Source: Mytilinidion resinicola
Lineage: Eukaryota; Ascomycota; Dothideomycetes; Mytilinidiales; Mytilinidiaceae
Reading direction: 5' to 3'
DNA: 64,000 nt
NCBI RefSeq assembly: GCF_010093595.1
Contig: NW_022985445.1
Location: 1,275,787-1,339,786 of the forward strand
A program made the translations under genes and the position numbers. The notes under the pieces were generated by a model that saw only the letters and a program-made list of their open reading frames with translations, did not search any database and had not been told where the DNA came from. This document shows, piece after piece, positions 9,542-21,800 of the stretch; positions within the stretch are counted from its first letter, which is position 1; the number at the start of each line of letters is the position of its first letter.

Positions 9542-12500
9542 CATTGCTCTTGAGCAATCTGAATCAAAAGAAAAGGAACTTTTTTGATTATGACAGAATG
9601 TTATACAATCATCTTACGTTACTGATACAGCCTTTGTCTTCCGAAGGCTAAAGGTGCCGCTGGATTTTCCCCTTTTCCTATCTCGAGTGGTAACAGCGAG
9701 ACGGTAGCAACGGCAGAACCCGAATCTCACCTAGCAATCTACGTCCGAATAAGTTCGAATTGCAACAGAGAGAAGCAGTAGTAGACAAACGACGCCTCGG
9801 TAACTAGTATCTCGAGCTTGTGAATCCAGATTGGTACGTTGATGGGGGTGATCTGATAAAGATAATACTGAATCGGGTGTGGATGGACATGGAAATTACT
9901 ATTATTTGTACAAATACCTATGCTGTTTCGCGGTTTGGATGAACTGAAAATAAATGATCTCAAGTGTCGAGAGAAACTAAGACTGTGAATATCCCAGGAG
10001 AATCCAAGGTAAAATATGCTCGTTCATGCATATTCTATAGCTATTGGGTACAGAACGACAGTCCTTGAAGCTACGTTGGAACAACGAAAATTCACCTTGA
10101 GACTGAACTCACCTACTGCTCACTACTGACTTCTTCGAGAGAGCATGCATATATGAACTGCTACCGTGCCCATCCTCGACTTCAACCACATAGTCTGAGT
10201 GATTGCGCTGGAGCTAAACTAAAGACGGGTCAAACCTACCATTCTCTTCGGAATAATACTGCGCATTAGCTCATGTGCTACCTCCTAAGTGGAGATGTTT
10301 TCAACGTCCTGCCGATCGTTACGGCCGCTACGAAAGTCGCTTTTACTAGAACGACCACAATCAACACGCTGAATCGTGATCGAATAATCAGATGAATCCG
10401 TGAGGCACAGATTCTAACACTACACTAACCTCCTGATCCTCGTTTGGATCAGCCGAGTGGCTACAATATGCATACGAAGCAATCAGCAGAGCGCCTAGAA
10501 ACCTCTCCAACGAAGGCACGGCATGACCTCAGGGGTAAACGAATTCTAGCCATCTGGCGCGCGTCAGCGGAGGAAAGAGCGACGAATCGAGCGCACTGTG
10601 GCTCACCGGTCCTGATCATAAAAAAATCCTCGGAAATTATTAACTCAGCCTGATCGACGGGAAGCGTCGGGGCAGTCCGGCGCCCAAGGCGCCTCCTGAC
10701 ATAGCCTGATACACAGTCCTCCCAAAGCGTGCCACAGCCAGTCAGCGGGAGGTAGGGGTATTCAAGGCTGCTTGGCATGCCTCCACACTTCTGCACCGCT
10801 TCCAGCGGTGGCGGATTTAGCAACACCACACGCGAGGACGACGCCTGATCTGCAGGATCTCGACCAGCCCCAGCGGGCGGCTTATCGGGCGCTCAGCCAA
10901 GCGGGCGCGAAGGGACACAGGAGTGACAGGATGCCGCGTTGGGGGTGGCATGGACGCTGCTCCGGGGAGTGATTGGCACGATCGCAGAGGATCGTCACAA
11001 TAGAGTTTGAGATGCTGGCTGCATCTCGCACGGCGAGCCTTGCGCAGTTGTTGCACCGGCCACCGCTGACCGTCACGATGCGGACGCAGGTACAGTGCCC
11101 GCGGCGCTGGCAGGACGCCAAAAGAGAGGCGCCAGAGCTACGCCCAGTAGCCTCTGGCCGCGCCTGCACCTGCACCAGCCTGCTGAGCCAATGTATCGGC
11201 TGCCTGGCCGCCTTGTGTGCGGCCTCCCGAAAGGAACCAGCTCGTCGACTCCCAAAATGAAACCCGGCGAAGCAGCGCGGGCATGGCAAGTCCCGCGGCT
11301 GAGGTCGAACAGACTGGCACCGTCTTCGAGCGAAAGCACCCAACCACGGAAACGCGCAGCCCCTGGCGGGGGAAAGATGTGCCGGGCTGGATGGGCTCGT
11401 GGTCGAGCCAGTTGACGCCTCGACGGCAGCCAAAAAAGCCCAAACGTGCTTGCTGCACGATGGCCCCCCCAGCACAGCAGGGGTTGGCGAGGGGGGAACC
11501 CCTTGCCAACTTTGATCAATCGACACTATTGATTTGGGAGCAGCCCGAAAGGGATGCATGTCGCAGCTGCATCACACAGGAGAGCGAGGGCCAGTCTCGA
11601 GGTGAGCAGGCACGCGCAGATGCTCGACGTCGCCGTCTGAAGACGTGCAGACCAAGCACCGGGATGCCAAACAAGCTTCTTTCCATGGAGCTGCCAGGCG
11701 CTACGATCAGCGCTTGGCGAGGTTTGGCTGCCCCGATGTGGCTCTCGCGTAGGCTTGGGGCGTGAGGGTGTCAGTCGGGCCGGAGCATGAGGATGGATGA
11801 GGCTCAAAACGTGGAGAGAAGGGAGGAGGCCGTGCAGCAACGAGCCCGATATGGCGGAACAGGCGTCGCCCACCGCGACCCGAAGGGCTAGCATCCGAAG
11901 CGGCATCGTGTACCGCAGCCAAAACACCACGGCGATCCGTGTCGACGTTAAGCGGACGGCTCCTGTTTGATGCTGGCTAGCGTTCGGCCATCCCGGGGCC
12001 TAGCCTCGAGCACGCTCTGGCATTGCAATCATACGAGGCAGCCGGAGCGGGGTCGCGTGCTGCACGATAGCGGCCGGCTCTTTCGTGAGGAAGCCGGTGC
12101 GAGGGCTCCATGGATAGCCTGCTGCAATACTGCAGGCGTCAGGGGAGTGCAGCGTCCAGCTCCAGGGCCAGCATCAGCAGCCTGGAAATTGGAACAGAAA
12201 GCGACGACGGCGAGCAGAGCTGCGGCCGGGAAGCTGGCCGCGAGGACTGGAAACCACGCTCGACCTGCCCCAAGCCGGTGGGAGAGGTGGACCAAGGGAC
12301 GGAGTGGGCGAGTCACAAAATCATTTGGACTTTCGCTTATAGGCCGCTCCCATTGGCGCACGGTGCCATGGATGCCAGGCGGTCGGCTAGAGGATAGGAA
12401 GGGGTCGCTCTCCTGTAATCTGGCACCCGGCGTGAGATTGAAGGGTGCTGGCGGGAGCCGAATTGCAGCAGCTCGAGGAGGTCGACGACGGCGGACGGCG

Positions 12501-14335
12501 GGCGTCTTATGAAGAGTTGAGGTCGACGACGTCGCCGCGGGTCCCACCAGGAAACGCCCTCCCGGGACGGCAGCGCGGTGGCAGAAGCCTCGCGCCCGTG
12601 CTCGTCGGTTGCGGCTGTGGTGTGTTGGAATGGAGCTCCAGGCTCGCGGGATGTGGCATGCAGCTACTTGCATTGGCGCAACCAAGGCGCCTGGATCGCC
12701 GCTGATTTCCCACCTTTTCCCAGCGGCCACAGCGCGAGCTGACGCCCAAACCAGGCCGCTGGTAATGCACGCCAAGCCCCAGCCAGCAGCTCGACTCCGC
12801 CCATCACCGCTTGAAGACCGCTCGGCGCCTCGTGCGCGATCCCCAGACACTCTGCCCGCTGCCATTCGCGCGCCAGCAGCGGTGCCGGTGCAGGCCCGTC
12901 CAATTCGTCGGCGCCCGCTGCCACCCAACACTCGGCGCGCGTATCGAGACGCCCAGAGAGGTTCGGCGCCGTCACAGACAGCGCGGCCACGTGGAGATCG
13001 CTGGGGCCGGCGGCGTCTCGGGAAGGACAGGAAGCTGGTCGGCGGAAGACACCCGCCTCGCCTTGCAGCTGCGAAGGAGCGCGCAGCGTCAGCCCGGAGC
13101 GCAGACACGTGCCGTGCTGCCGATCGCATATTGCAGAGGGAGACAGGAATAGCAGAGACCTGCGCGACCGGCGGGCTCAGGAAGATCGCGAACAGCGATG
13201 ACGAGGGCGGACCAGCTCAGTCTCAGCACCCGCTGGAGCAGGGCAGGGAGTCGTGACCCTGCCCAAGCTCCCCCGAGTGGAGAACCGATCTGGGGAGATC
13301 GCGCGTGACTATCGGCACCCAAATCCAGGGTAGCGTGCGCAGAGTAGCCGGTGCGTGGGCAGACCCTCGATCCCATCTCTTCCAACGTGCGCGGCGCCGC
13401 CCCATCCCATCGCCAGTGCGCGCAAACCGCCGGCTTGTCTGCTCGTGAAGCTTGGAATAAGCTTGTGCATGCCAAGAGCTGCCAGGCCTGTCCCGATTCG
13501 CACCGTGGGCTCGTCGGCGACCAAGCTGCGTCGGCCGGGTCAGGTGCTGCGTGTAAGGAATGCTCGTACTCGGCTAGCGCGCGGCATTCCGAGTCGTCTA
13601 ACTTCGTCTCCTCATGTCAGGCCGAGCACGGGCGAGTATTGGCTGCGCTCTGGCCGCCCCCTGCCATGCCAGCGACGGCGCCATCTGTCAGGTTCACGCG
13701 CCCGCTGCTCCTGATGCACTCTCTGCCAACGGCCCTCCGGCAGTCGCTGCGCCTGCAGCCCGCCCGACTCGAAGCGTTTCACGCCCAGCCGGGCCGACGA
13801 CGGGGGCCGAGTGTCGCCAAACTGCTGCTGCGATGCAGGAGGGCCGCTGAGATGCAGGCTAAGATTCAGGAGCGTTCCGCGATCGCGCGAGCATGGCAGG
13901 GCGAGGGCCTTTGTGGTGGCCTTTGTCTCAGGCTATGGGCCTGGCGGCCAGACCGCGATGGTGCAGCGGCGGGCTGGCGCCAGGCCCAAAGCATCGCACA
14001 CCCTCGCCCGTGGTTCTTGGAAAAACAAAGGCCTCTTGCGAGTCTGCTGGAGAGAGACGCCGCACGCCCGGCAGCTGGAGCCGCACGTTCCCCGTGCCGC
14101 ACGTGAGGGCGCAGTGCCGGCGTCGAGTCGGGGTGGACTGCTGGCTCTGCTGCGGCGCGGGCCAATGAAGAACCGTCTTGATTTGAGATAGATGCTGGAC
14201 GTGTGCGAGTGCTGGAGGGCTGCGAGACGATGCCAGTTGCTGCAGGCGGTGCTAGAGGTGAATGCCAGAGGTGAATTCAGCACTAGGGCGTGCTAGTGAA
14301 TGCTCTTTGACCACCGGGCCGGCGTGCAAGCGATG
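9542..14335. other. Long GC-rich non-coding region upstream of the FlbC-like gene
   Basis: The first 0.9 kb is AT-balanced and carries nothing I recognise. From about 10.44 kb the sequence becomes GC-rich, and frames stay open by composition on both strands. The largest, 12029-13129 minus (366 codons), is Arg/Ala/Pro-rich, overlaps other ORFs and resembles no protein family. I read the block as extended regulatory and leader sequence of the downstream gene, or as unrelated non-coding DNA. A long non-coding transcript cannot be excluded. Confidence 0.45.
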
Positions 14336-15718
14336 CCCTGTCGCTGCTCAAGCCGTCCCGCCGCGCCAACGACACCGAGAGCCCAGCCGGCAGGGTCCAG
14401 GTCTCGTAGGCATCCCGGAAGTCGTGCATTGTCTTCTGCCCAGAGCATTCACAGGCGTTGCTTCTGCCGTGCTCGTCTGCTTTGCCCTCTTGCGTCAAAG
14501 TGTGTGAAAGACGCCGCTCCCCAGCCCTCACCTGAGCCTGCCCAGCGCCCCCTCCGATCTGGATCCCCAAGCTCGGACGAACCCTATCGCCTGGTTGAGG
14601 CCCCAGAGCTGGTCAGCCACGCGAACCCCCATCCCGGCCCTTAGAGCCTGGCGTACATATACGTGACGGCCTCCACCCTCCACTACTCAACACCTGCGAC
14701 AAAGCCTCCTCGCCGCCATCCACTCCTTAGGGCGCCAGGAACCCGACTCGACAAAGGATCGCCCCTCCGCCCTGCAGCCCACCGCCCTGCCCTGCCCGCC
14801 GCATCGTCGCCGCATCCCCCGTTAGCAGCGCCCGCTGTGTGACCGCGACGACGAGGACGAACGCCGTAGACGCCGCAGAGGATTGCCAGGACCGTCCAGG
14901 AGTGCGGAGCGTGCCGCTGCCGGAGTGACCGCGCATTGGCCAGCGATCAGAGACAGCACTTCCCCCGTATCCCGGAGCGCGGCCCAGCAAGCGTGGTGAT
15001 CGTCGGTGCTCATCAGCACGGCCATATCAAGACGCTCCTCTTTACCAGAAACCAGACTCCTCGCAGCCTGTGCTACGGCGCGAGTTGCACTGCGTCTGCA
15101 CGACCAGGACTCCGGGCTCTTCACCATCTTGCGGTGCTCAAGGAGAACATCGTGTCACCCTCGTCCGGTTTCGTCTTGACTGTACGCCCTCCCCCAGGCA
15201 GCGTCCGCCACTGTCCACTGATCGCGCGCAAAGACTGAGACTTTCTAGAAGCTTTACGGAGAGGCGTGCATCCAGCGTAGCACGTCCTGCCAACTTCTGC
15301 GCAGGTACCGCCCTCGGTCGACACCTTTCCGTTGCCCCATTTCCAGCGTCGGAATAGCCTTCCGGCCTCGGGACGCGAGCAGCCTGCCCTGCGAACGCTA
15401 CTCTTGAACGTTGGTCTCTAGGAAGAGTCTTTTACAGGTCGTGTCGCTGTTGCCTGTATCTAGTCAGCTTCTCCTTCACAAACCGTCCTCTTCTCACGTC
15501 GAGAACTTGGCCCAAAGCCAGCACAGCTGCCCTTCCTGGATTACTCTCAGGCTACACGTGGGCATTACTGGCCTAGTCCAAACCTCACGACTCCTCCTTT
15601 TGTAGCCTCCCAGCTGCAGTCGTTGCCGACCCCCCCAGCATCAGAAGCCGGACGGCCATCAGGCCTATCCCCTCACCAAACCGCAAACGTGGCTGCCGCC
15701 GTGGCTCATCCCACCCAA
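14336..15718 (+). promoter_or_regulatory. ATG-free leader of the FlbC-like gene
   Basis: There is no ATG on the plus strand for 1,383 bp, while the reverse word CAT occurs 19 times by hand count. Such one-sided loss is the signature of a scanned mRNA leader from which upstream AUGs have been purged. The 3' end of the tract (from the stop codon at 15461-15463 onward) is open in the gene's own frame and looks protein-like from about 15536. Part of it may therefore be translated from a non-AUG codon. Confidence 0.6.
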
Positions 15719-17116
15719 ATGCATCCTGGGCCCGACCCGTTGGGTGCACCTCCAAGCTTTGCGGCTAGGAGGCCCAACGCGTCGAACCTGGGTACATTCG
15801 AGCTGCCGCCGCCGCCTCCGCATATGCAGAACATGAAGCACAATTACTCCTCTTTCAACACCATCAACGCGTCGCAATCATCACAGGCCCCTTCGACGAT
15901 TGCTGGCGTTGGCAGCTTGCTTACACCCCCGAGCAATCTGTCGGGTGACGGAATCAGCCCCGTTTCTGGAGTAACGACAACCAGCTCCAACTCGACGCAG
16001 AGTATGCAGTATACTCCCAACGGGCAGTACATATATTCGCCGCCGACTCAGGCACCTAGTGGGTATGGATATCAGCCGGGCTCGCAACCGCCACAATCAT
16101 ACAATACTCCCTCGAGAGGTATGTTTTCGCCAGTATACTCGACCCAGCAAAGGCATCCTGGCTCACACCAACAACGTGAAGGACTACCACCTCCGCCATA
16201 CGAAGTCAATCTGCCACCGTTCCCGGCGTCGGGGTCTATGGCGGCGCCTTCGAATCTGCCGACAATGTCTACTCAGCAGCAGCAGCATCACCAAGCGATG
16301 AATAACGCTATGATGAACGCACAGACTCCTGTTTCGTCGTCAGCACCGCATCACTCTCCGGTCCACGCGCAGGAGGGCTTCCAGCGACCGCCTCCAACGC
16401 CAACTTACTATGGATCTCAGCCGTCGACGACACCGCAACAGCAGTCGTTCCCGTATTCTACAGGGCCTTCGCCAACTCAGCAGAGTCCAATCAGCGCCGG
16501 CGGCTCGATGCCTAGAATGTCCCCAGCGAACAGTCAAGGACAGGTCCCCTCGTTGCAATCTGCGCCGTCGCAATCGCCCCATCCATACCAACGTCCGTTT
16601 GGTGGCTATCTCCCACCAGGCCCTGTTTTGTCGAATGTAAATAACCCGAACGGCCAGCTCGCGCTAGTGGGTGGAATGCCACATGCCATGATACCTGGTT
16701 TCAACAGTGGGCATGCGGCCACCATGCAACACATGTACGGAGGACACCACCCGCAGCAGCCGCAAACTGCGAATGACAGGCCGTTCAAGTGCGATCAGTG
16801 CCCGCAAAGCTTCAATCGAAATCATGACTTGAAGCGACACAAGCGCATACATTTAGCTGTAAAGCCATTCCCTTGTGGCCACTGCGACAAGAGCTTTTCG
16901 CGAAAGGATGCCCTCAAGGTTCGTGCAACCATGTATTGATGAGAAACGGAATACTGGCTAATTTTTCTGCAGAGGCATATTCTCGTGAAAGGCTGCGGCA
17001 AAGTGTCATCTAGCGGCGATGGCGAAAAGAACGAGAGCCTCTCTCCAAACGACAAAGGCTCTTCAGGTGCCGGCGATTCCGCCGATAGTAAACCCGCGAT
17101 CTCCGGCCACTCATGA
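15719..17116 (+). CDS. flbC: FlbC-like C2H2 zinc-finger regulator of conidiation
   Basis: The exons are 15719-16918 and 16973-17116 (54-bp intron), giving 447 residues from the first ATG. The long N-terminus is rich in Pro, Ser, Gln and Thr. Two tandem C2H2 fingers sit near residues 356-403 (FKCDQCPQSFNRNHDLKRH and FPCGHCDKSFSRKDALKRH), followed by the HILVKGCGK segment that I associate with FlbC-type proteins. In Aspergillus, FlbC is a nuclear activator of the conidiation cascade. The splice is supported because it completes the second finger. The start is uncertain: the ATG context (CCCAAATGC) is weak, and in-frame protein-like sequence extends upstream to about CTG 15536 (508 residues). 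Other C2H2 regulators remain possible, but the linker KRIHLAVKPF and the tail favour FlbC. Confidence 0.78.
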
Positions 17117-18119
17117 TTTAAATGTGTACTTGTTAATGCCCAAGTTTCGCTTCTACACCTTGTATAACTACTTTCCTTCTCCTGGAGCACTCGTTAGGGC
17201 CGCTTTTCGCTAGGTTTGCAAAATTTCGACGTCCACGTTGCGCGAGATGATCTGTGTTTTACGGTAATGTTTTTGGCTTGCTTGCCGGGACTTTGGGATT
17301 CTATGGAGTCGATGGTGCCCTGCTTGCGGTTGTGGCTGTTGCGGATACCTCTTTCATTTGTTTTCTATTCTCTGGCGATCTCTCTGGCGATGCTTTGTTG
17401 GCTTCGCGTTTCTTTTGGTCGTTTCTCCGTGCATATCCACGTTGAGTGAACTGGCGGCTAGGTGCCGGGGGCGTGGTGTACTTGGATCGGGTCTTCGATG
17501 AATGGATGCATGGCTTCTAAGAGCAAGCTCCACGGCGTAAAATTGTCGGGCTCATGGGTTGAGAGATGGGTAAAAGTGCTACGATTAGGAGGGTATTGCG
17601 ATATGAATCATGCCCTATCTCTCTATCAGTATTGCTTTCCTGTGATTTAAGTACTGCTGTGACCTGTGCATGAGTGTAGTAAGTGGATGCTTGATGACAG
17701 GAAGCATCTCCATCAAGAGAGGAGGAAGTGTTGTCGGGTACGTGCAGGTTTTGCCCGTGACTTGGAAGCTGAACCTTGAACCATGCAGGGCGGAGATTTC
17801 CGCGTCGCCAACGTCAACTCCTCCATCCTCGCTACACGGGACGCCTGTCCACCAACATTTACGCATTGTGAACCCAAGAGTGCTCGAAAGGCTAATATAC
17901 TACTAACATACACCTGGATGCCGTTGTTCTGGTGTCCCGGCGCTTCGGGCTGAGCCTGGGCCGTGGCTCCCTCAGATCACATACCTGGCTGGTAAGGACA
18001 ACACCACGGGGCTATCAAGATACTGTAGGTAGAAAGAGCAGAGGTGAGGGGAAATAGATGCCGTTAGAGGCTGTGTGAAGTGGCATATATTCTCCTGTGA
18101 AGTCTCGTTTTCGTCTAAA
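17117..18119. other. Intergenic region between the flbC-like and hsl1-like genes
   Basis: Mostly the 3' UTR of the zinc-finger gene and the distal promoter of the kinase. The short ORFs here are not protein-like. Nothing else was recognised. Confidence 0.5.
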
Positions 18120-18121
18120 TG

Positions 18122-18867
18122 TCCCACGTGCGTGAGACGCGTCGAGACGCGTCTCTTCTCTCAGCAGTTCCCCAAATTTTTGCAGCTTCATCTTGGGATC
18201 TTTTCTTGGCATTCCACGTGCCGTCTCGGCAACGCATTCCGCAGCTATAAAACTCTCTTCTTGCAAACAACCTTCCAGACTCAACCTCGCCCGCGCCGTG
18301 CCACATTCCGCCTTCGGGCACAGCACTGCGTACACTAACAGGTTCAATCGCTAACATCTATCCTCTTCAGACTCTCTCTTACCTCTGGGTCTTTTATCGT
18401 GCCTGCTGCTACTCGCTGTTGGGCGCTTCCCGTCTGCCTCAGTGATCGCGTCTTAACCCACGGCAGCCGCTTCCACCCACTCCGGAATTTCCTCCGCCTC
18501 TTCTCATCGACATTAGCCACGTTGTTGCAGGCCTTGCAAGCTTCTGGAGCATTGGTAAAGGAATCCGACTGTTTTGCCTTGCCGTCCTCTCGTTTTGCCA
18601 TCTCACCACCCCCGAAGCCAGCCCGACGACGCCCGGCCACAACAACAACCTCAACACAAACAACACGACGACGATGCTTGATCGAACTCAGTGATACTTG
18701 AACGGGAATTGGACACCAGGTCTTGGATTGGTACTTCCAATTGCATCTTTTACACCCCATCGCAGATATCAGGACGCGCACCGAGTCCTGCAACGTCGGC
18801 ATTCCATTGGATCTGGAATAGCGGTTACCTCTGCTTTGTTTACCCACTTGTATACACCTAGGTCAGC
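18122..18867 (+). promoter_or_regulatory. Probable leader of the Hsl1-like kinase with one short uORF
   Basis: Plus-strand ATGs are absent from 18122 to 18673. One ATG follows at 18674, opening a six-codon uORF (MLDRTQ, stop at 18692-18694). No further ATG occurs before the kinase start at 18868. Pyrimidine-rich stretches fit a fungal promoter and leader. Translation of the uORF is inferred only from its position. Confidence 0.55.
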
Positions 18868-21800
18868 ATGGACCGCTACCGTCAAGAGCGCCCTCCGTCG
18901 CGTCGGAGGCCTCTGAATGACACCACACTTCGCTCGAATGGGATTTCCACTCCACCCCGCCTCACAAAGGGCAAAGACAAAGTTCGCAGCAACGCCCTAA
19001 CCTCCTCGCCTGGCAGCCTTCCCCACAACGAGTCTCTTGTCCCCAATGGAACTCTAGCAGTCCGCCATCATCAAGAGCCTCTCGCAGAGAACAAGCGCGT
19101 CTCCGCCGTTTCAACCGAAGAGCATCACAACAAGCGAGACTCCGAGATCTCCAACGCAAGCACGAACGCGTCTGACTACAGCCGCCGTCGCAAGACACAC
19201 ATTGGACCTTGGCAATTAGGGAAAACAATTGGTAAAGGCGGATGCTCTAGGGTCCGGGTCGTGAGACATTCTGTTACTCAACAGTATGGAGCGGCCAAGA
19301 TCATCTCGAAGGCCACAGCGGAGAAGGTGCGAGCATTGAGCTTGGCCAATCTTATCAAGAGCGCTGAGACGGAGGCATCGCTATGGTCTGGCGGCAAGGT
19401 CATCCCGTTCGGCCTCGAGCGAGAAATTGTCATCATGAAGTTGCTGGAACATCGCAACATCGTCAAGCTATATGATGTTTGGGAGAACCACAATGAGTTG
19501 TAAGTACCAAGTTCTCTATTCTATCGCACGCACTTGCTAATATGCTGTCAGGTATCTGGTCATGGAGTACGTCCAAGGTGGTGAGCTTTTCCACTATATC
19601 GAAGAACAAGGAGGCCTCCAGGAAATCGAAGTAGTCCACCTCTTCCGACAGATCATTGCTGCCTTGCTCTACTGCCATCGGCTTCACATACACCATCGAG
19701 ATCTGAAGCCTGAAAATATTCTTTTGGATCGAACTACCTTTGAGATAAAGCTAGTCGATTTTGGAATGGCAGCTTTGCAACCTGTAGGCCAGAAACTCAG
19801 CACTCCTTGCGGAAGTCCGCACTATGCTGCACCAGAGGTTATTCGATTTAGAGCCTACGACGGAGGCAAGGCAGACGTCTGGAGCTGTGGCGTCATATTG
19901 TATGTGATGCTTACCGGCACTCCGCCATTCAACTATTCGGGCGACGATCGCGACCTCAAGGATCTTTTCAGAGCCATTGCACTAGCCGACTACATCATGC
20001 CCGACATGATCTCGAAGGAAGCCCAGGATCTGATCGGCAAGATTCTTGTCACTGATCCCGAGCGACGCATCAGCATCAACGACATATGGGCGCACCCTTT
20101 CTTGCATAAGTATGACTCGCAGCTCAGTTTCCGGGGCGAGAATTCCAAAAAGGAAACCTGGATCGGACCGACACCTCGAGTCAACGATTGGGAACCTCTT
20201 TCGAGGCGTGATATCGATAGAGAAATCTTCCGCAATATGCGGATGCTCTGGCATAGCGAGAAAGAGGAAGTCCTGGTGCAGAAGCTGTTGAACGAGGATA
20301 ACAACCACGAAAAGTACTTCTACACCGCTCTAGTGAAGCATAGGGACGAGCAGTTGGAACACTACGTACCTAGTCCTGGCGGTGTTGGATATTCCGCGAG
20401 TGACTATCATCACAACAAACTTGCTCGAGAGGCCGCCTTGCGCCGCCTACCACCGAAGAACCATCAGCGATCGCAGTCACAATATTCTATCCTGAACGAT
20501 GAGCATCTGTATTCAAAACACAGCTTCTACGAACCACCACCTTCGGATGCTAGCTACGATCCCTTCAGAGCCTCTCGGGATCCGATTGTCCACAACAAGG
20601 CTAACTACGTAAACGTTACCGTCCTGCGAGGATCATCGAATGGAAGCCGTAAGCCTAAGCCTGGTACGGGCATGAGCGAGCGCCAGAGAAGCTCATTGAG
20701 AATTCAAACTCTCAGGAACACTCGAGTGCGTAGCTCAGGCCTTTCAAGCGCGGTGTCAAGCAAGGGAGGATCCCCTGCCACTCACCGAGCCAATGCTTCA
20801 AAGCGGAGATCCATGTCCCGTGGATCCATGACGAGCTCTCTCTGGCCAAGCAGTCCGCCGGTAATAGTAGCTGCGAGGCCCAGCAGCACGGTCAAGAGAG
20901 GTGTAAGCTTCACGCACTTACGACGAACTTCGACGGTCTCAGTGCTCAACGCAGATGTTCAGTACACTCCCGAGCAACGCAAATTCCTGAGTCGTCCACC
21001 GGAAGCAAGCACCACTTTATCGGCCTCATCTTCAAGGGCTACGGCTAGGCCAAATCAAGCACCTATAGCTCATACGTCTAGAGCACCTACGAGCCCGAAG
21101 ATCCCACGTCTCAGGATTCGGAAACCGGAGAGTCCGAGCAAATACATTCAGTCCGAGGCTCGCAAGGTCAGCACCGAGCTTGAGAAGGTCATGGAGGAAG
21201 CGTTCAACCGTTCCTCGATCAGCTCCAGCGTCAGAACATCCAACACTGATAGAAACCATGATCCATTCGGGTTTGATACACCGCCGACATCGTTCTCCAA
21301 CCAGTCAGGTGGGCTTTTCGCTACGCCGAAGGACAACTCTGTGAAGAATCGGCCACTGCCTCCATTGCCCATCGAGACCCCCAACACTTTCCTACAGCGT
21401 GAGATCGCGCAGACTCGGGACCGACTTGCAGCTCGATTGGCATCAGAGGATGTTGACGACACCACTGCATCTTTCAGTGAGGTCTTGGAGCATCTTGATC
21501 GTCTGCTGCAGCCCCACAACAACGCCAAGCGCACCTCTTCCGCTCCGCCAAAGTCGCCGGAGTATCTTGGGTACCTACCCATTATCTCCGAGAGTCGGGC
21601 AGAGGAAGGAGATGAGTACAAGCGTTCAGTGACGGATCCCCTCAAAGGTAGACCTGCGTGGCAGAGCAGAGCCACCACAAACTACACTTCCACTATTCGT
21701 GTCGTCAATCCAGATTCGCCGACTGCCGTCGCTCCTCTCAATATCCGCAAGAAGAGTGGCGCTAGCACCAAGTCGTCAGCTCCTTCACACGATGCTAACG

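Noticed and set aside
10882..11765. Overlapping ORFs of 120-225 codons on both strands
   Set aside because: They mirror each other's composition, and none shows a domain, signal peptide or plausible splice structure.
12029..13129. 366-codon minus-strand ORF in the GC-rich block
   Set aside because: Arg/Ala/Pro/Ser-rich, overlapping several other long frames, with no domain and no fit to intron-containing fungal genes. High GC makes long open frames by chance.
13351..14106. 251-codon plus-strand ORF
   Set aside because: Same compositional pattern, overlapped on both strands, with no recognisable motif.
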